A stretch of 64,000 bases of DNA from Virgibacillus aidingensis (GTDB lineage: Bacteria; Bacillota; Bacilli; Bacillales; Amphibacillaceae). This document shows positions 39,846 to 48,103 of the stretch, piece after piece. The translations under genes were made by a program, and so were the position numbers. Position 1 is the first letter of the stretch. Every line of letters starts with the position of its first letter. The stretch lies in NCBI RefSeq assembly GCF_010994035.1, contig NZ_WIXN01000010.1, forward strand, positions 87,096-151,095. The letters are read 5' to 3'. The notes below the pieces were generated by a model. That model was not told the DNA's origin, did no database searches, and worked only from the letters and a program-made list of their open reading frames with translations.

Positions 39846-40715
39846 ATGGAAATAATTGGGCAAAAGCTACGGCAGTATCGGGAAAAGCGGGGAATCTCCC
39901 GTAGAAGACTGGTAGATGGCATTTGTAATGAATCTACATTGTATCGAATAGAAGGAGGGAAAACACTTCCAAGTATTTTCATTCTTGATGGACTATGTAA
40001 AAAACTCGGAATTCCGCTCTCCGTATTGTTCGACAATGAAACCGTAGAACAGAAACAATCCATCATGCATATAAAACAAAAATGCCGAAAGCATGTTTAC
40101 CATAAAGACTATATTAGTCTGAAGATGGAAATTAAAAACCTGCGGAACCTAGTAGAAAAAGTTGTTGAAAATAATGATCATTGGCTATTCATTAACTGGC
40201 ATGAAGCAATACTCTTGCATAATAAAAATAACAAACCATTACTAGCGAAAGAATTACTATTGAATGCTCTTCCGAAACGTATTGAGTCAGAAACGGCCAT
40301 CTCAGTGATAAATGTGCTAGGTCTCATTTGTGTTTCATTAAAAAAAGATAATGAAGCCCTCACCTACTTTCAACAAGCATTTCAGACAGTCAGAAACTTT
40401 CCATACCTAGACGACGAAACGCTATACGCTCGAATTTGTTATAATCTAGCGTCCCGTTATTATTACAATGAAGATTACTCTCAAGTCATCCAGCTAGGCA
40501 AAGGACTACTCACTTATCTAAAGAACAATTCTCTATTTTATCTGAAAGGGAGAACCTATCACATGCTTGCAAAATCATTTCAGAGAACAGGCAAATATAA
40601 GTTGGCAGAGGAAAACATGAAAATTGCCATATCTATCTTTTCCATTAAGGAAAAGGAAGAATATTTGACTAAAGCTAAAAAAGATTTAGAGGACATCCGG
40701 CTGTCTAGTATTTAA
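39846..40715 (+). CDS. PlcR-type (RRNPP family) quorum-sensing transcription regulator
   Basis: A 289-residue protein: N-terminal HTH_3 domain (residues 5-60, GQKLRQYREKRGISRRRL...ESTLYRIEGGKTLPS) and a C-terminal helical repeat domain (about 75-285) with TPR-like units such as DNEALTYFQQAF and GKYKLAEENMKIAISIF. Length and plan equal PlcR (285 aa). RRNPP proteins bind imported peptides in the TPR groove, which changes DNA binding. ATG 39846 follows AAAGGGAG. The PlcR box overlaps its likely promoter, so autoregulation is expected. The adjacent peptide gene is the probable ligand. It is not assigned a symbol because PlcR is defined in the B. cereus group. Confidence 0.85.
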   Translation: MEIIGQKLRQYREKRGISRRRLVDGICNESTLYRIEGGKTLPSIFILDGLCKKLGIPLSVLFDNETVEQKQSIMHIKQKCRKHVYHKDYISLKMEIKNLRNLVEKVVENNDHWLFINWHEAILLHNKNNKPLLAKELLLNALPKRIESETAISVINVLGLICVSLKKDNEALTYFQQAFQTVRNFPYLDDETLYARICYNLASRYYYNEDYSQVIQLGKGLLTYLKNNSLFYLKGRTYHMLAKSFQRTGKYKLAEENMKIAISIFSIKEKEEYLTKAKKDLEDIRLSSI

Positions 40716-40722
40716 CTTTAAG

Positions 40723-40752
40723 AAAGCCGGACAAACCTCGCCCGGTTTTTTC
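40723..40752 (+). terminator. Terminator of the PlcR-type regulator
   Basis: AA-G-CCGG and CCGG-TT stem around a GC-rich loop followed by TTTTTT, just after the stop codon. Confidence 0.7.
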
Positions 40753-40843
40753 TAACCACTATTGTGAATTATAACTTATGCCGATGGTCAAGTATCACTT
40801 TTAAATACTTCGACACACTTAATTGACTCAAGGGAGATCTCTT

Positions 40844-41950
40844 TCACCATTGTAATAATCTCTTCAGCAGCACATGCATTGGCTTTATTTCCAGATATTT
40901 ATGATATGCCTCCAGCTTTTCTTCATATCTCTTTTTCTCGTTTGAACCGGACAAAAAGACACTTAGCTGTCCGGTTATATCTGTTTCGTCTGCTTCAAGC
41001 AGAAGCCCCATTTCCTGCAATTGCTGTACATTGACTTTCTCAGGTCCGGGAAGTGCACTGCTGATAAATAATGGCTTTCGTTTCATCAGGCTTTCGCTGA
41101 TTGTTACCCCGCCTGCTTTTGCAATCACTGCATCCGAAACATCATATAATCGATTCATCTCGTATTTGGACCGGATATATGGAATTGGTTTGATTTGCGG
41201 ATGCTGCCTTTTCCTCAACCGCTCATATAAAGTCTGGTTTGTACCGCATAGAACAACGAAATCCAAATCTCCCGGGTTTTCCGGCATGATTTTTTCCAGC
41301 TGCCCGGTTCCCAAGCTGCCACCAGTCACAAGGACCGTCTTTTTATCATTTCTTCCGATGATTTCTTCACTATTCCGAAAAGCTCTATGTACTGGAATTC
41401 CAGTAATAAGAATCCTTTCCTCTTCCACCCCTGCTTCCATTAAGTACCGCTTTACCTGAATAGAAGGTGCAAAATGGTAATCCACTGACTCCAGGCCCCA
41501 TACATTATTGACAAAATAATCGGTGTATACATTAACCGTGACAGCATCCAGCAAACCTTTGCTTTTTAATACGTCCGCCATATTGGAAGGCAAACAATGT
41601 GTAAAAAAAAGAACATCAGGATCGTGCTGGTTTATTATATTTTTAAAGAAAGGCATAAAAAGCCATTCATAATGGTAATGCCGTATTTGCCTTTTTCGCT
41701 TTCCGGCGGCAAGTCCCCGGTACAATTTATCATAAAAATCCGGAATATGCTTTATGCTGTTTAGATACACGGAAGATATCATCTGTTCTATTTTCCCGTA
41801 ACTGTACGACAAAATATCAACTTTTGTACTTCCTACGCTGTCATTTACCTGTTTCAGGTCTTCCATTAATGCATCCGCTACATGGTGGTGACCGGTTGGA
41901 ATTTGCATAAACGGCATAAAAAGTGCTTCATTTCTTTTGCCTATTTCCAT
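40844..41950 (-). CDS. ykoN: MGDG-synthase-like glycosyltransferase YkoN
   Basis: A 368-residue GT28-type glycosyltransferase related to diacylglycerol glycosyltransferases (UgtP, plant MGDG synthase). The N-terminal acceptor domain has PTGHHHVADALMEDL, the counterpart of the GxGH motif; the C-terminal nucleotide-sugar domain has VTGGSLGTGQLEK and AKAGGVTISESLM...PGPEKVNVQ. I chose ATG 41950, whose GGAG site is 9 bp upstream, over TTG 41977. The ykoN, ykoP, ykoQ group is present in B. subtilis too, supporting the assignment. It is divergent from ykoQ. Confidence 0.8.
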   Translation of the reverse strand: MEIGKRNEALFMPFMQIPTGHHHVADALMEDLKQVNDSVGSTKVDILSYSYGKIEQMISSVYLNSIKHIPDFYDKLYRGLAAGKRKRQIRHYHYEWLFMPFFKNIINQHDPDVLFFTHCLPSNMADVLKSKGLLDAVTVNVYTDYFVNNVWGLESVDYHFAPSIQVKRYLMEAGVEEERILITGIPVHRAFRNSEEIIGRNDKKTVLVTGGSLGTGQLEKIMPENPGDLDFVVLCGTNQTLYERLRKRQHPQIKPIPYIRSKYEMNRLYDVSDAVIAKAGGVTISESLMKRKPLFISSALPGPEKVNVQQLQEMGLLLEADETDITGQLSVFLSGSNEKKRYEEKLEAYHKYLEIKPMHVLLKRLLQW

Positions 41951-42032
41951 CTTTTTCATCTCCGCGTCTGCCTTCAATTACCAGTGAAACAGCTTCAACA
42001 CAGGTGTTATAATGTAATCGGGAGGCGAAATA

Positions 42033-42884
42033 ATGATTTATATCATCATTGGTATTATTAGCATTCTGGCTTTTCTTATTTACCGTGCCTATAAAAATAC
42101 AAAAGATATACAAATCAATAAGATTCAAATAAATGAAAACGAAAATTCGGGAAACCCTACATTATCCATTCTTCACTTGTCAGACCTTCATTTGGAAAAT
42201 ATATCGGTCAGCCCGGGAGAATTAGCTGATAAGATAAAACACGAAAACCCGGATATCATTGCGTTAACCGGTGATTTTCTTGACCGAAAACGAACCATTC
42301 CCAAATTGGTTCCATACCTGCAGATGCTTCAGGACATGAAGCCTGCGTACGGAATTTATGCGGTATTCGGCAACCACGACTATGTGCTGAAGGGCAATGA
42401 TTTTTTAAAACTCAAAAATCTGCTTATAGACTATGATATTCACGTTCTGCAAAATGAAAGCATAACAATTAAGGTCAATAACAGGATGGTTAACATTATA
42501 GGTGTTGATGACTTCAGTACAAACAGGAGTGATCTTCCTTCAGCATACAGACAGACAGTTCCGGGAATGAACATTGTATTAACCCATGATCCGACGGTAG
42601 TACTGAAAATGAAAGATTACCGGTTTGATTATTTATTGGCCGGACATTTTCATGGCGGTCAAATTTGCTATCCAAAGGCATATCACCTTGTAAAGATGGG
42701 AGAACTGGCCAGAAAAAATATTATTAAAGGACTGCATATGCATAACAGCTCCCCATTTTATATTAGTGAAGGATTAGGGCAAACCGGATTTAACATTCGT
42801 GTCGGCAGCCGGCCGGAAATCACCTTTCATGATATAACAGTGAACAGTAAGGTGAAAGAGGTTTCGCTCCAAAAGCATGCTTAA
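42033..42884 (+). CDS. ykoQ: Membrane-anchored metallophosphoesterase YkoQ
   Basis: A 283-residue calcineurin-like phosphoesterase with an N-terminal membrane anchor (about 1-19). Metal motifs in order: HLSDLHLE, LTGDFLD, FGNHDYV, LTHDP, AGHFHGGQ. Relatives include YkuE-like and LpxH-like enzymes, so a lipid or sugar-phosphate substrate near the membrane is plausible; neighbouring ykoN points to glycolipids (inference). ATG follows GGGAGG. The 3' end overlaps the convergent ykoP by 4 bp. Confidence 0.85.
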   Translation: MIYIIIGIISILAFLIYRAYKNTKDIQINKIQINENENSGNPTLSILHLSDLHLENISVSPGELADKIKHENPDIIALTGDFLDRKRTIPKLVPYLQMLQDMKPAYGIYAVFGNHDYVLKGNDFLKLKNLLIDYDIHVLQNESITIKVNNRMVNIIGVDDFSTNRSDLPSAYRQTVPGMNIVLTHDPTVVLKMKDYRFDYLLAGHFHGGQICYPKAYHLVKMGELARKNIIKGLHMHNSSPFYISEGLGQTGFNIRVGSRPEITFHDITVNSKVKEVSLQKHA

Positions 42885-43432
42885 CTATGCATCCCTGAAT
42901 TATATTTTACGTTCAATTTACTTTTTGACATAAATAAATATACCGGATCCACCTGACGTTTGTTGCCAGCCACCAGATTGATTGGCAAAAACGTTATTTT
43001 TTTATACATCTGATAGTAGTTATTTTTAATAGATACTATCTCAAAGCCCAGTCGCTCTGCTCCTTTATATAGGCTTGTAATACCTATAATTGCTTTTATC
43101 TCCCTGTACCGGGGATGCTGTTGGAGATATGCGGCCAGTCTTGGCAAAGCTTTTTTTATCGTGTGGTATATATAAACAGCCCGTTTAAGATCACTATTAA
43201 TCATATTTAGCTCGTTGATCATTTTCACATTATGCAAATGTATTTTCAGCAATATATCATTTTTATGAATGACTGTTCCATCACTTAGGGTGACTTTAGC
43301 ACCTTTATACCTTGTAAGCCTGACCCGCAGCAGTGTGTTCTGCTGCTCAGAATCCGGTATATAGTGAAGTCTGCTGCAATTGTAATAAATAGGGTCAATA
43401 AGATTCCAAACTCCTAATAGATAGCTTTTCAT
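42881..43432 (-). CDS. ykoP: YkoP family protein
   Basis: A 183-residue soluble protein of the YkoP family, function unknown. The block YYNCSRLHYIPDSEQQ and the C-terminal ITSLYKGAERLGFEI are distinctive. I chose ATG 43432 (GGAAAGGA site) because the 30-codon extension to 43522 has poor coding character. The gene forms a set with ykoN and ykoQ, as in B. subtilis, where the set lies far from uvrB; here it is inside the accessory block. Confidence 0.72.
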   Translation of the reverse strand: MKSYLLGVWNLIDPIYYNCSRLHYIPDSEQQNTLLRVRLTRYKGAKVTLSDGTVIHKNDILLKIHLHNVKMINELNMINSDLKRAVYIYHTIKKALPRLAAYLQQHPRYREIKAIIGITSLYKGAERLGFEIVSIKNNYYQMYKKITFLPINLVAGNKRQVDPVYLFMSKSKLNVKYNSGMHS

Positions 43433-43644
43433 CGTTATTTCCTTTCCCGGTTGTAATAAAATATCAAACATGCAGGAAGTTTCAGCGCATCCCTCTGTAG
43501 TACTCTGACTTGGAATTTCCATCTTTACAAGTTATTATTAGTTTGTTTTAAGTACCGGGAAATATTGTAGGTATTTTTTGGATTCACAAAAGCTTTATTA
43601 TATATTTGAGTGATTTGCCAGGGGAGAATGGGTTTTTGCCGCAT

Positions 43645-44330
43645 TTGTTAACTCATAAGTCTTGCTCTGTTAAGGAATGACGTTTTTTCTTCTATATTCG
43701 TTGTCTCATAACCTCCATGAGTTAACGAACGAACAGTTTTCTTCCGCTTTCGTTGAATCATTGCCTCCATGAGTTAACGAACGAACGGTTTTCTTCCGCT
43801 TTCGTTGAATCATTGCCTCCATGAGTTAACGAACGAACAGTTTCCTTCCACTTTCGCTGAATCATTGCCTCCATGAGTTAGCGAATGAACGGTTTTCTTC
43901 CACTTTCGCTGAATCATTGCCTCCATGAGTTAGCGAATGAACGGTTTTCTTCATCTTTCGTTGAATCATAACCTCCATGAGTTAACAAACGAACAGTTTT
44001 CTTCCATTTTCGTTGAATCATTGCCTCCATGAGTTAACGAATGAACGGTTTTCTTCACCTTTCGTTGAATCATTACCTCCATGAGTTAACGAACGAACGG
44101 TTTTCTTCATTTTTCGTTGAATCATTGCCTCGATGAGTTAGCGAAAGAACGGTTTTCTTCCGCTTTCGCTGAATCATTGCCTCCATGAGTTAACGAACAG
44201 TTTTCTTCACCTTTCGTTAAACTATCTCCTCTTGAGTCCACAAACAAAGCATTTTCTTCCGCTTTCGGCTGCCTCATAACCCCGATTTATCAACTAACGA
44301 TCGTCTTCTCCTTTTTCTCAAATCCCATAT
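43645..44330. repeat. 52-bp tandem repeat array, about ten clear units
   Basis: CCTCCATGAG recurs (with one CCTCGATGAG variant) at 43712, 43764, 43816, 43868, 43920, 43972, 44024, 44076, 44128 and 44180: an exact 52-bp period. A shortened unit at 44228 and degenerate copies flank both sides. Each unit contains GTTAACGAACGAAC, then a TTTTCTTC spacer, then CTTTCGTTGAATCAT, so AACGAA and TTCGTT can pair. Units differ at scattered bases. 52 is not a multiple of three and no frame stays open, so it is not coding. No spacers, so not CRISPR. Confidence 0.9.
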
Positions 44331-44348
44331 TCTCTACTCCAGAATATG

Positions 44349-44381
44349 AAAAGTCTAATTCCAATCAGGAATTAGACTTTT
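44349..44381 (-). terminator. nosF/nir-nos cluster terminator
   Basis: Perfect 14-bp stem AAAAGTCTAATTCC / GGAATTAGACTTTT with 5-nt loop, giving a T tract on both strands, 23 bp after the nosF stop. Confidence 0.9.
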
Positions 44382-44404
44382 TACCAGCACCTCATTAATC
44401 ATAT

Positions 44405-45109
44405 TTAACTTGCTTTACTTTCCACCATTGACAGAAATACTTCTTCCAGAGAAGTGCACCCTGTCTCCGAATAAATTTCTTCCAGCGTCCCGGCACTCTT
44501 TACCTTGCCTTCAAACAGAATGACAATCTCATCACAGATTTCCACCACATCCCGCATAATATGACTGGACAGCACGACCGTTTTTCCTTTATTGATTAAT
44601 TCCTGCAGTATTTGCTTGAACTGGATCACCCAAAATGGATCGAGGCCATTTGTTGGTTCATCAAGGATATATAAATCAACATCAGCGAGTAACGCCTGAG
44701 CCAGGTTCACCCGCTGGGTCATTCCTTTCGAGAAAGAGCCAACCTTATTATTTCGTTTATCCCATAGCCCAACCTTCTCCAGAACCTCCTGAATCTTTTC
44801 CTTTTTCGCGCCAATGAAAGAGGCATAGTAGTCCAGCACCTCAACAGGGGTTAATTCGGAGTGAAAATTCATATGGTCCGGCATATAGGAAAATTGCTTT
44901 TTATCCTTTGTATGAAATTGAATTGAGCCGGTGGTTGCTTTCTCAATTCCCGTGATTATTTTTATGAGTGTACTCTTCCCGGCACCATTTCCGCCGCACA
45001 CCGCGACACATTTTCCGGTTTTAATTTCTAGATTGGTCGGATGGAGGACAGTTTTTTTTCCATATGTTTTTGTGACCCCTTTTATTTCCAGCGTTATATC
45101 CCTCTCCAA
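44405..45109 (-). CDS. nosF: NosF-type ABC transporter ATP-binding protein
   Basis: A 234-residue ABC ATPase. Walker A is GGNGAGKST (about 39-47), signature FSKGMTQR, Walker B LYILDEPTNGLD, H-loop LSSHIM. With NosY and NosD it forms the NosDFY complex that supports copper-centre maturation, normally of nitrous oxide reductase. The start is TTG 45109 with AGAGGGTGG upstream; the nosY stop is directly adjacent. Assignment depends on context with nosY, nosL, nosD. Confidence 0.85.
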   Translation of the reverse strand: MERDITLEIKGVTKTYGKKTVLHPTNLEIKTGKCVAVCGGNGAGKSTLIKIITGIEKATTGSIQFHTKDKKQFSYMPDHMNFHSELTPVEVLDYYASFIGAKKEKIQEVLEKVGLWDKRNNKVGSFSKGMTQRVNLAQALLADVDLYILDEPTNGLDPFWVIQFKQILQELINKGKTVVLSSHIMRDVVEICDEIVILFEGKVKSAGTLEEIYSETGCTSLEEVFLSMVESKAS

Positions 45110-46087
45110 TTATGCCACCCTCTTTCTGATAATCATCACAGATAAACCCAATGAAATAAGAATGATGAGTATGATCGAGATGAAGAAATAAATATTTAAC
45201 GTACCATTTGCTCCCCACTCATTTAAGATTAAATATTGAGGTCCAAAAATATAATTGGCTCCTAATTGATTGATTGTCCATACCCGGATAGACTCAACAG
45301 GATTGGCCAGAATAAGCGCAAACAAGGTTGTTAATTTCTGTCCATGGGGAATGAAATCAATGATTGAAAAGATGATGAACTCATATACAAATACCAGAAA
45401 ACTCCAGGCGAATAACGCCAGCGACAAACCTTGCATCCGTGTCACAGCATATGATCCAATCAACATCGCCAACCCGGAAAACACGATAATAATGAGAAGA
45501 TTAAGTGTCAGGAACACACCGAACATGGCTGCATCCTGCAGGGCTCCGATAAAGTAGAGGACCAAGCCGAAGATTCCATAAGAGACACTCAATGAAATCA
45601 TTAAAGTCAGACAAAGTGATACATATTTACTGATTAAATAATGCCCATTGGACATTTGATAGGTACGGTATAAAGAGAATCTTCCTTCCTCCTTGTCAGC
45701 CACCAGAGAATTTGTGCCAAGAATTAAACAAATGATTGGCACAATCCACAAGGAAAGATTAATCAGCATAGCGATGGATCGGCTATACGCATTAGTGAGC
45801 GTTTCCTGGGTCAGATTTCCATCTGCATCATATACAGCTGAAGTGTCCTCCACCTCTTCCAGTCCAAAATATGCCGGATCCAGCTCTCCAACCGAAAATT
45901 CAACTCCGGCTGCTGTACCTTTCTCATTTTCCACAGGTACAGCTGTACTTTTTGCTGATTCAATACCATAAAAATATAGTAAAAATGCCAGTCCGATAAA
46001 AAGGACTAATAAGCTTAATAACCATTTGCTCCGTAATAAAACCCGTATCTCCAACTTAAGCATGGAATGGAACATTGATTTTTTCAT
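45110..46087 (-). CDS. nosY: NosY-type ABC transporter permease
   Basis: A 325-residue permease with an N-terminal span (about 22-41), an extracytoplasmic insert (about 42-105) and about five further spans to the C-terminus. TNSLVADKEEGRFSLYRTYQMSN is the typical ABC-2 permease motif. In NosDFY it binds periplasmic NosD and NosF and moves a sulfur-containing or copper-related effector (family knowledge). ATG follows GGAGG. Located between nosL and nosF. Confidence 0.83.
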   Translation of the reverse strand: MKKSMFHSMLKLEIRVLLRSKWLLSLLVLFIGLAFLLYFYGIESAKSTAVPVENEKGTAAGVEFSVGELDPAYFGLEEVEDTSAVYDADGNLTQETLTNAYSRSIAMLINLSLWIVPIICLILGTNSLVADKEEGRFSLYRTYQMSNGHYLISKYVSLCLTLMISLSVSYGIFGLVLYFIGALQDAAMFGVFLTLNLLIIIVFSGLAMLIGSYAVTRMQGLSLALFAWSFLVFVYEFIIFSIIDFIPHGQKLTTLFALILANPVESIRVWTINQLGANYIFGPQYLILNEWGANGTLNIYFFISIILIILISLGLSVMIIRKRVA

Positions 46088-46127
46088 CGAACAACCTCCT
46101 CAGTCATAGGATTGACTGAACTATGCC

Positions 46128-46667
46128 TTAATCCATATCGTCATGTTCGTCTTCATCTGCATGATCATCATGTTCCCCATGATCATGTCCTTCCTGATGC
46201 CCTTTATACCAAGTTTCCAGTGATTCCTCATCAATACTTGTAATTTCCTGACTGGATAACATTTCACCCTGGTCACTTTCCGACAAGTAATCCTCTGCTT
46301 CCTGTTCCGAGCTGAAGGCAATAAACCCATAGCTCATTGGTGTTTGAATGCTTTCATCATGGATAAAATATGCATCCGCCATATCTATCCAATCCCCTGA
46401 ATGATGATCTCTTACATAGGAAACTTCCACCTCGTCATCATTATCCTGTAAATACACCAGCATACATCCGATATCATCGAATATACGCGGTGTGCCATCT
46501 GTTAAAATAGTTTGACTCGCCGAATCCAAATCCTCAATTCCCATATGGCATGTGTAGCATTGATCTGTATCCTGGCTGATGTCCACCGGCTCATATGAAG
46601 TTCCTCCACATGCAGTCAATAAACCAATCATAACCATTGCAATTATTGCAGCTGCAGCCTTTTTCAT
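46128..46667 (-). CDS. nosL: NosL copper-binding lipoprotein
   Basis: A 179-residue lipoprotein (lipobox LLTAC, Cys20). It has the NosL motif QCYTCHMGI, a CMLVYL segment, and PMSYGFIAF, all characteristic Cu(I)-binding regions. The C-terminal 25 residues are His/Asp-rich (GHDHGEHDDHADEDEHDD), likely an additional metal-binding tail. NosL delivers copper to NosZ or other extracytoplasmic copper sites. ATG overlaps the nosD stop (ATGA), so they are coupled. Confidence 0.9.
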   Translation of the reverse strand: MKKAAAAIIAMVMIGLLTACGGTSYEPVDISQDTDQCYTCHMGIEDLDSASQTILTDGTPRIFDDIGCMLVYLQDNDDEVEVSYVRDHHSGDWIDMADAYFIHDESIQTPMSYGFIAFSSEQEAEDYLSESDQGEMLSSQEITSIDEESLETWYKGHQEGHDHGEHDDHADEDEHDDMD

Positions 46668-48034
46668 GTTGTTTTCCTCCTCGATAAATATATGGTTATA
46701 AAACTGATGCCAATTACCAAAACAAATAATAGTGCCAACCCCACAGGATTCATGAAGGCCATTTGCTCTTCCTGCGGGGTATAGACCTCAATTTGCTGTA
46801 CAACTTCCACTGGTTCAGTAAGTGAATATTCATCAATTACATGTGTATCAGAAGGAAGATGCGTGTATTGCTCGATCGTGTTCCATAAACGAATGGTCGG
46901 GCTTTCAAAAAACACCTGCAAAAATGGGTCTCTTTCGATCATTTGGTAGAAAACATCCCCGCTTTTATAAGCAAAGTCATTTGTTCCGTCATCCTGCAAA
47001 TCGACAATTTGCTGATCATCCCAATAATTTCCAATTTCATCCACATTAAAATCATTTTCATTTTCCGGAACGGTAATTACCTGCTGCGTGTTTTTCTTAA
47101 AATTATTTAAATAGATCCAATTATTTGTTGCCCCTTCACCTAACTCCAGCCCTCTGACGTTTTCGGTAATTTCATTATTATGGATTCTATTCCCCTGCGC
47201 ATAGCTCAGCATGATCCCTTTGGAATTCCCTTTAATAATATTGTCCGAGATGGAGGAATCAAACAGGTCATACCCAAAAATGCCTGACCCGTCAGAAATC
47301 GTATTTAAATGAAAATAATTATTTTTGATCGTAATATTTTCGCTTTGCATAATCATTCCGCCATTGTAGCTTCCTCTTACTTCGTTATGGGTGATGGCTA
47401 CATCCGAAGCATACATCGTATGCACGCCATACCTTGCATTAATAAAACGGTTATTGGTGATTTGTGCTAAGGTGGAATGCGAAACCCAAGCTCCGTCCTG
47501 TGTATCATAGGTTTGATTGCCTGCAATTACTGCGCTGTCTCCCTCAATGACATAAATACCATATCCATAACGTTTGCTTCCTTTTAATTCATCCCAGCTT
47601 GAAATGTTGTTTCCTGTAATAACATTTGCGTAGCCTTCTCTTACCAGCACACCATGAAAAACATTGCTAATTTTATTATTTTTAATTTCATTGCGATCGC
47701 CGCGGGAGAAAATTCCTGCAGCATCTGTTCCCCCGCCTTCCACATGCAGATTATCAATGACCACATCATCCGCTTCAATCAAAACAGGGTACCCTGTGTC
47801 AAGCCCCTTGATATGAGCTCCTTCTTCACCGATAAGTTCGATGGAAGCTTCAATCGTGAAATTCCCTTGATATTCCCCTGCTTCGAGGATAATAACATCT
47901 CCGTCCTGTGCTTCTTTCAGAGCGGCAGTTAATGTTTCTTCATCCGTAACACTAATTTCCTCTGCGTTTGCAAAACCCGGATTCAGCAAAATGAAAAAGA
48001 TAACACAGGTTATGAACCCGATTCTCTTGTACAT
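46664..48034 (-). CDS. nosD: NosD-type extracytoplasmic copper-maturation protein
   Basis: A 456-residue exported protein: signal peptide (1-24), a right-handed parallel beta-helix made of about ten short repeats (IKNNKISNVFHGV, ITGNNISSWDE, IAGNQTYDTQDG and similar, the CASH/NosD domain) and a C-terminal membrane anchor (about 430-450). NosD is the receptor part of NosDFY. Being surface-anchored suits a Gram-positive cell. ATG follows GGGGTGAGAAG. It follows nirK after a hairpin. Confidence 0.9.
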   Translation of the reverse strand: MYKRIGFITCVIFFILLNPGFANAEEISVTDEETLTAALKEAQDGDVIILEAGEYQGNFTIEASIELIGEEGAHIKGLDTGYPVLIEADDVVIDNLHVEGGGTDAAGIFSRGDRNEIKNNKISNVFHGVLVREGYANVITGNNISSWDELKGSKRYGYGIYVIEGDSAVIAGNQTYDTQDGAWVSHSTLAQITNNRFINARYGVHTMYASDVAITHNEVRGSYNGGMIMQSENITIKNNYFHLNTISDGSGIFGYDLFDSSISDNIIKGNSKGIMLSYAQGNRIHNNEITENVRGLELGEGATNNWIYLNNFKKNTQQVITVPENENDFNVDEIGNYWDDQQIVDLQDDGTNDFAYKSGDVFYQMIERDPFLQVFFESPTIRLWNTIEQYTHLPSDTHVIDEYSLTEPVEVVQQIEVYTPQEEQMAFMNPVGLALLFVLVIGISFITIYLSRRKTT

Positions 48035-48051
48035 CTTCTCACCCCATATTT

Positions 48052-48083
48052 AACCCCTTCTTATATCTCTACAAGAAGGGGTT
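48052..48083 (-). promoter_or_regulatory. Intercistronic hairpin between nirK and nosD
   Basis: Perfect 11-bp stem AACCCCTTCTT / AAGAAGGGGTT, loop of 10 nt. No T run follows on the minus strand, so it is more likely an attenuator or mRNA-stabilising end for nirK than a full stop. Confidence 0.6.
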
Positions 48084-48103
48084 CGTTGAGTCAGTTATTT
48101 AAC

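Noticed and set aside
42881..43522. Longer N-terminal form of YkoP with a Cys-rich extension
   Set aside because: The extension lacks a ribosome site and family similarity, while ATG 43432 has GGAAAGGA.
43645..44330. CRISPR array
   Set aside because: The 52-bp units are contiguous with no unique spacers and have diverged throughout; no cas genes are nearby.
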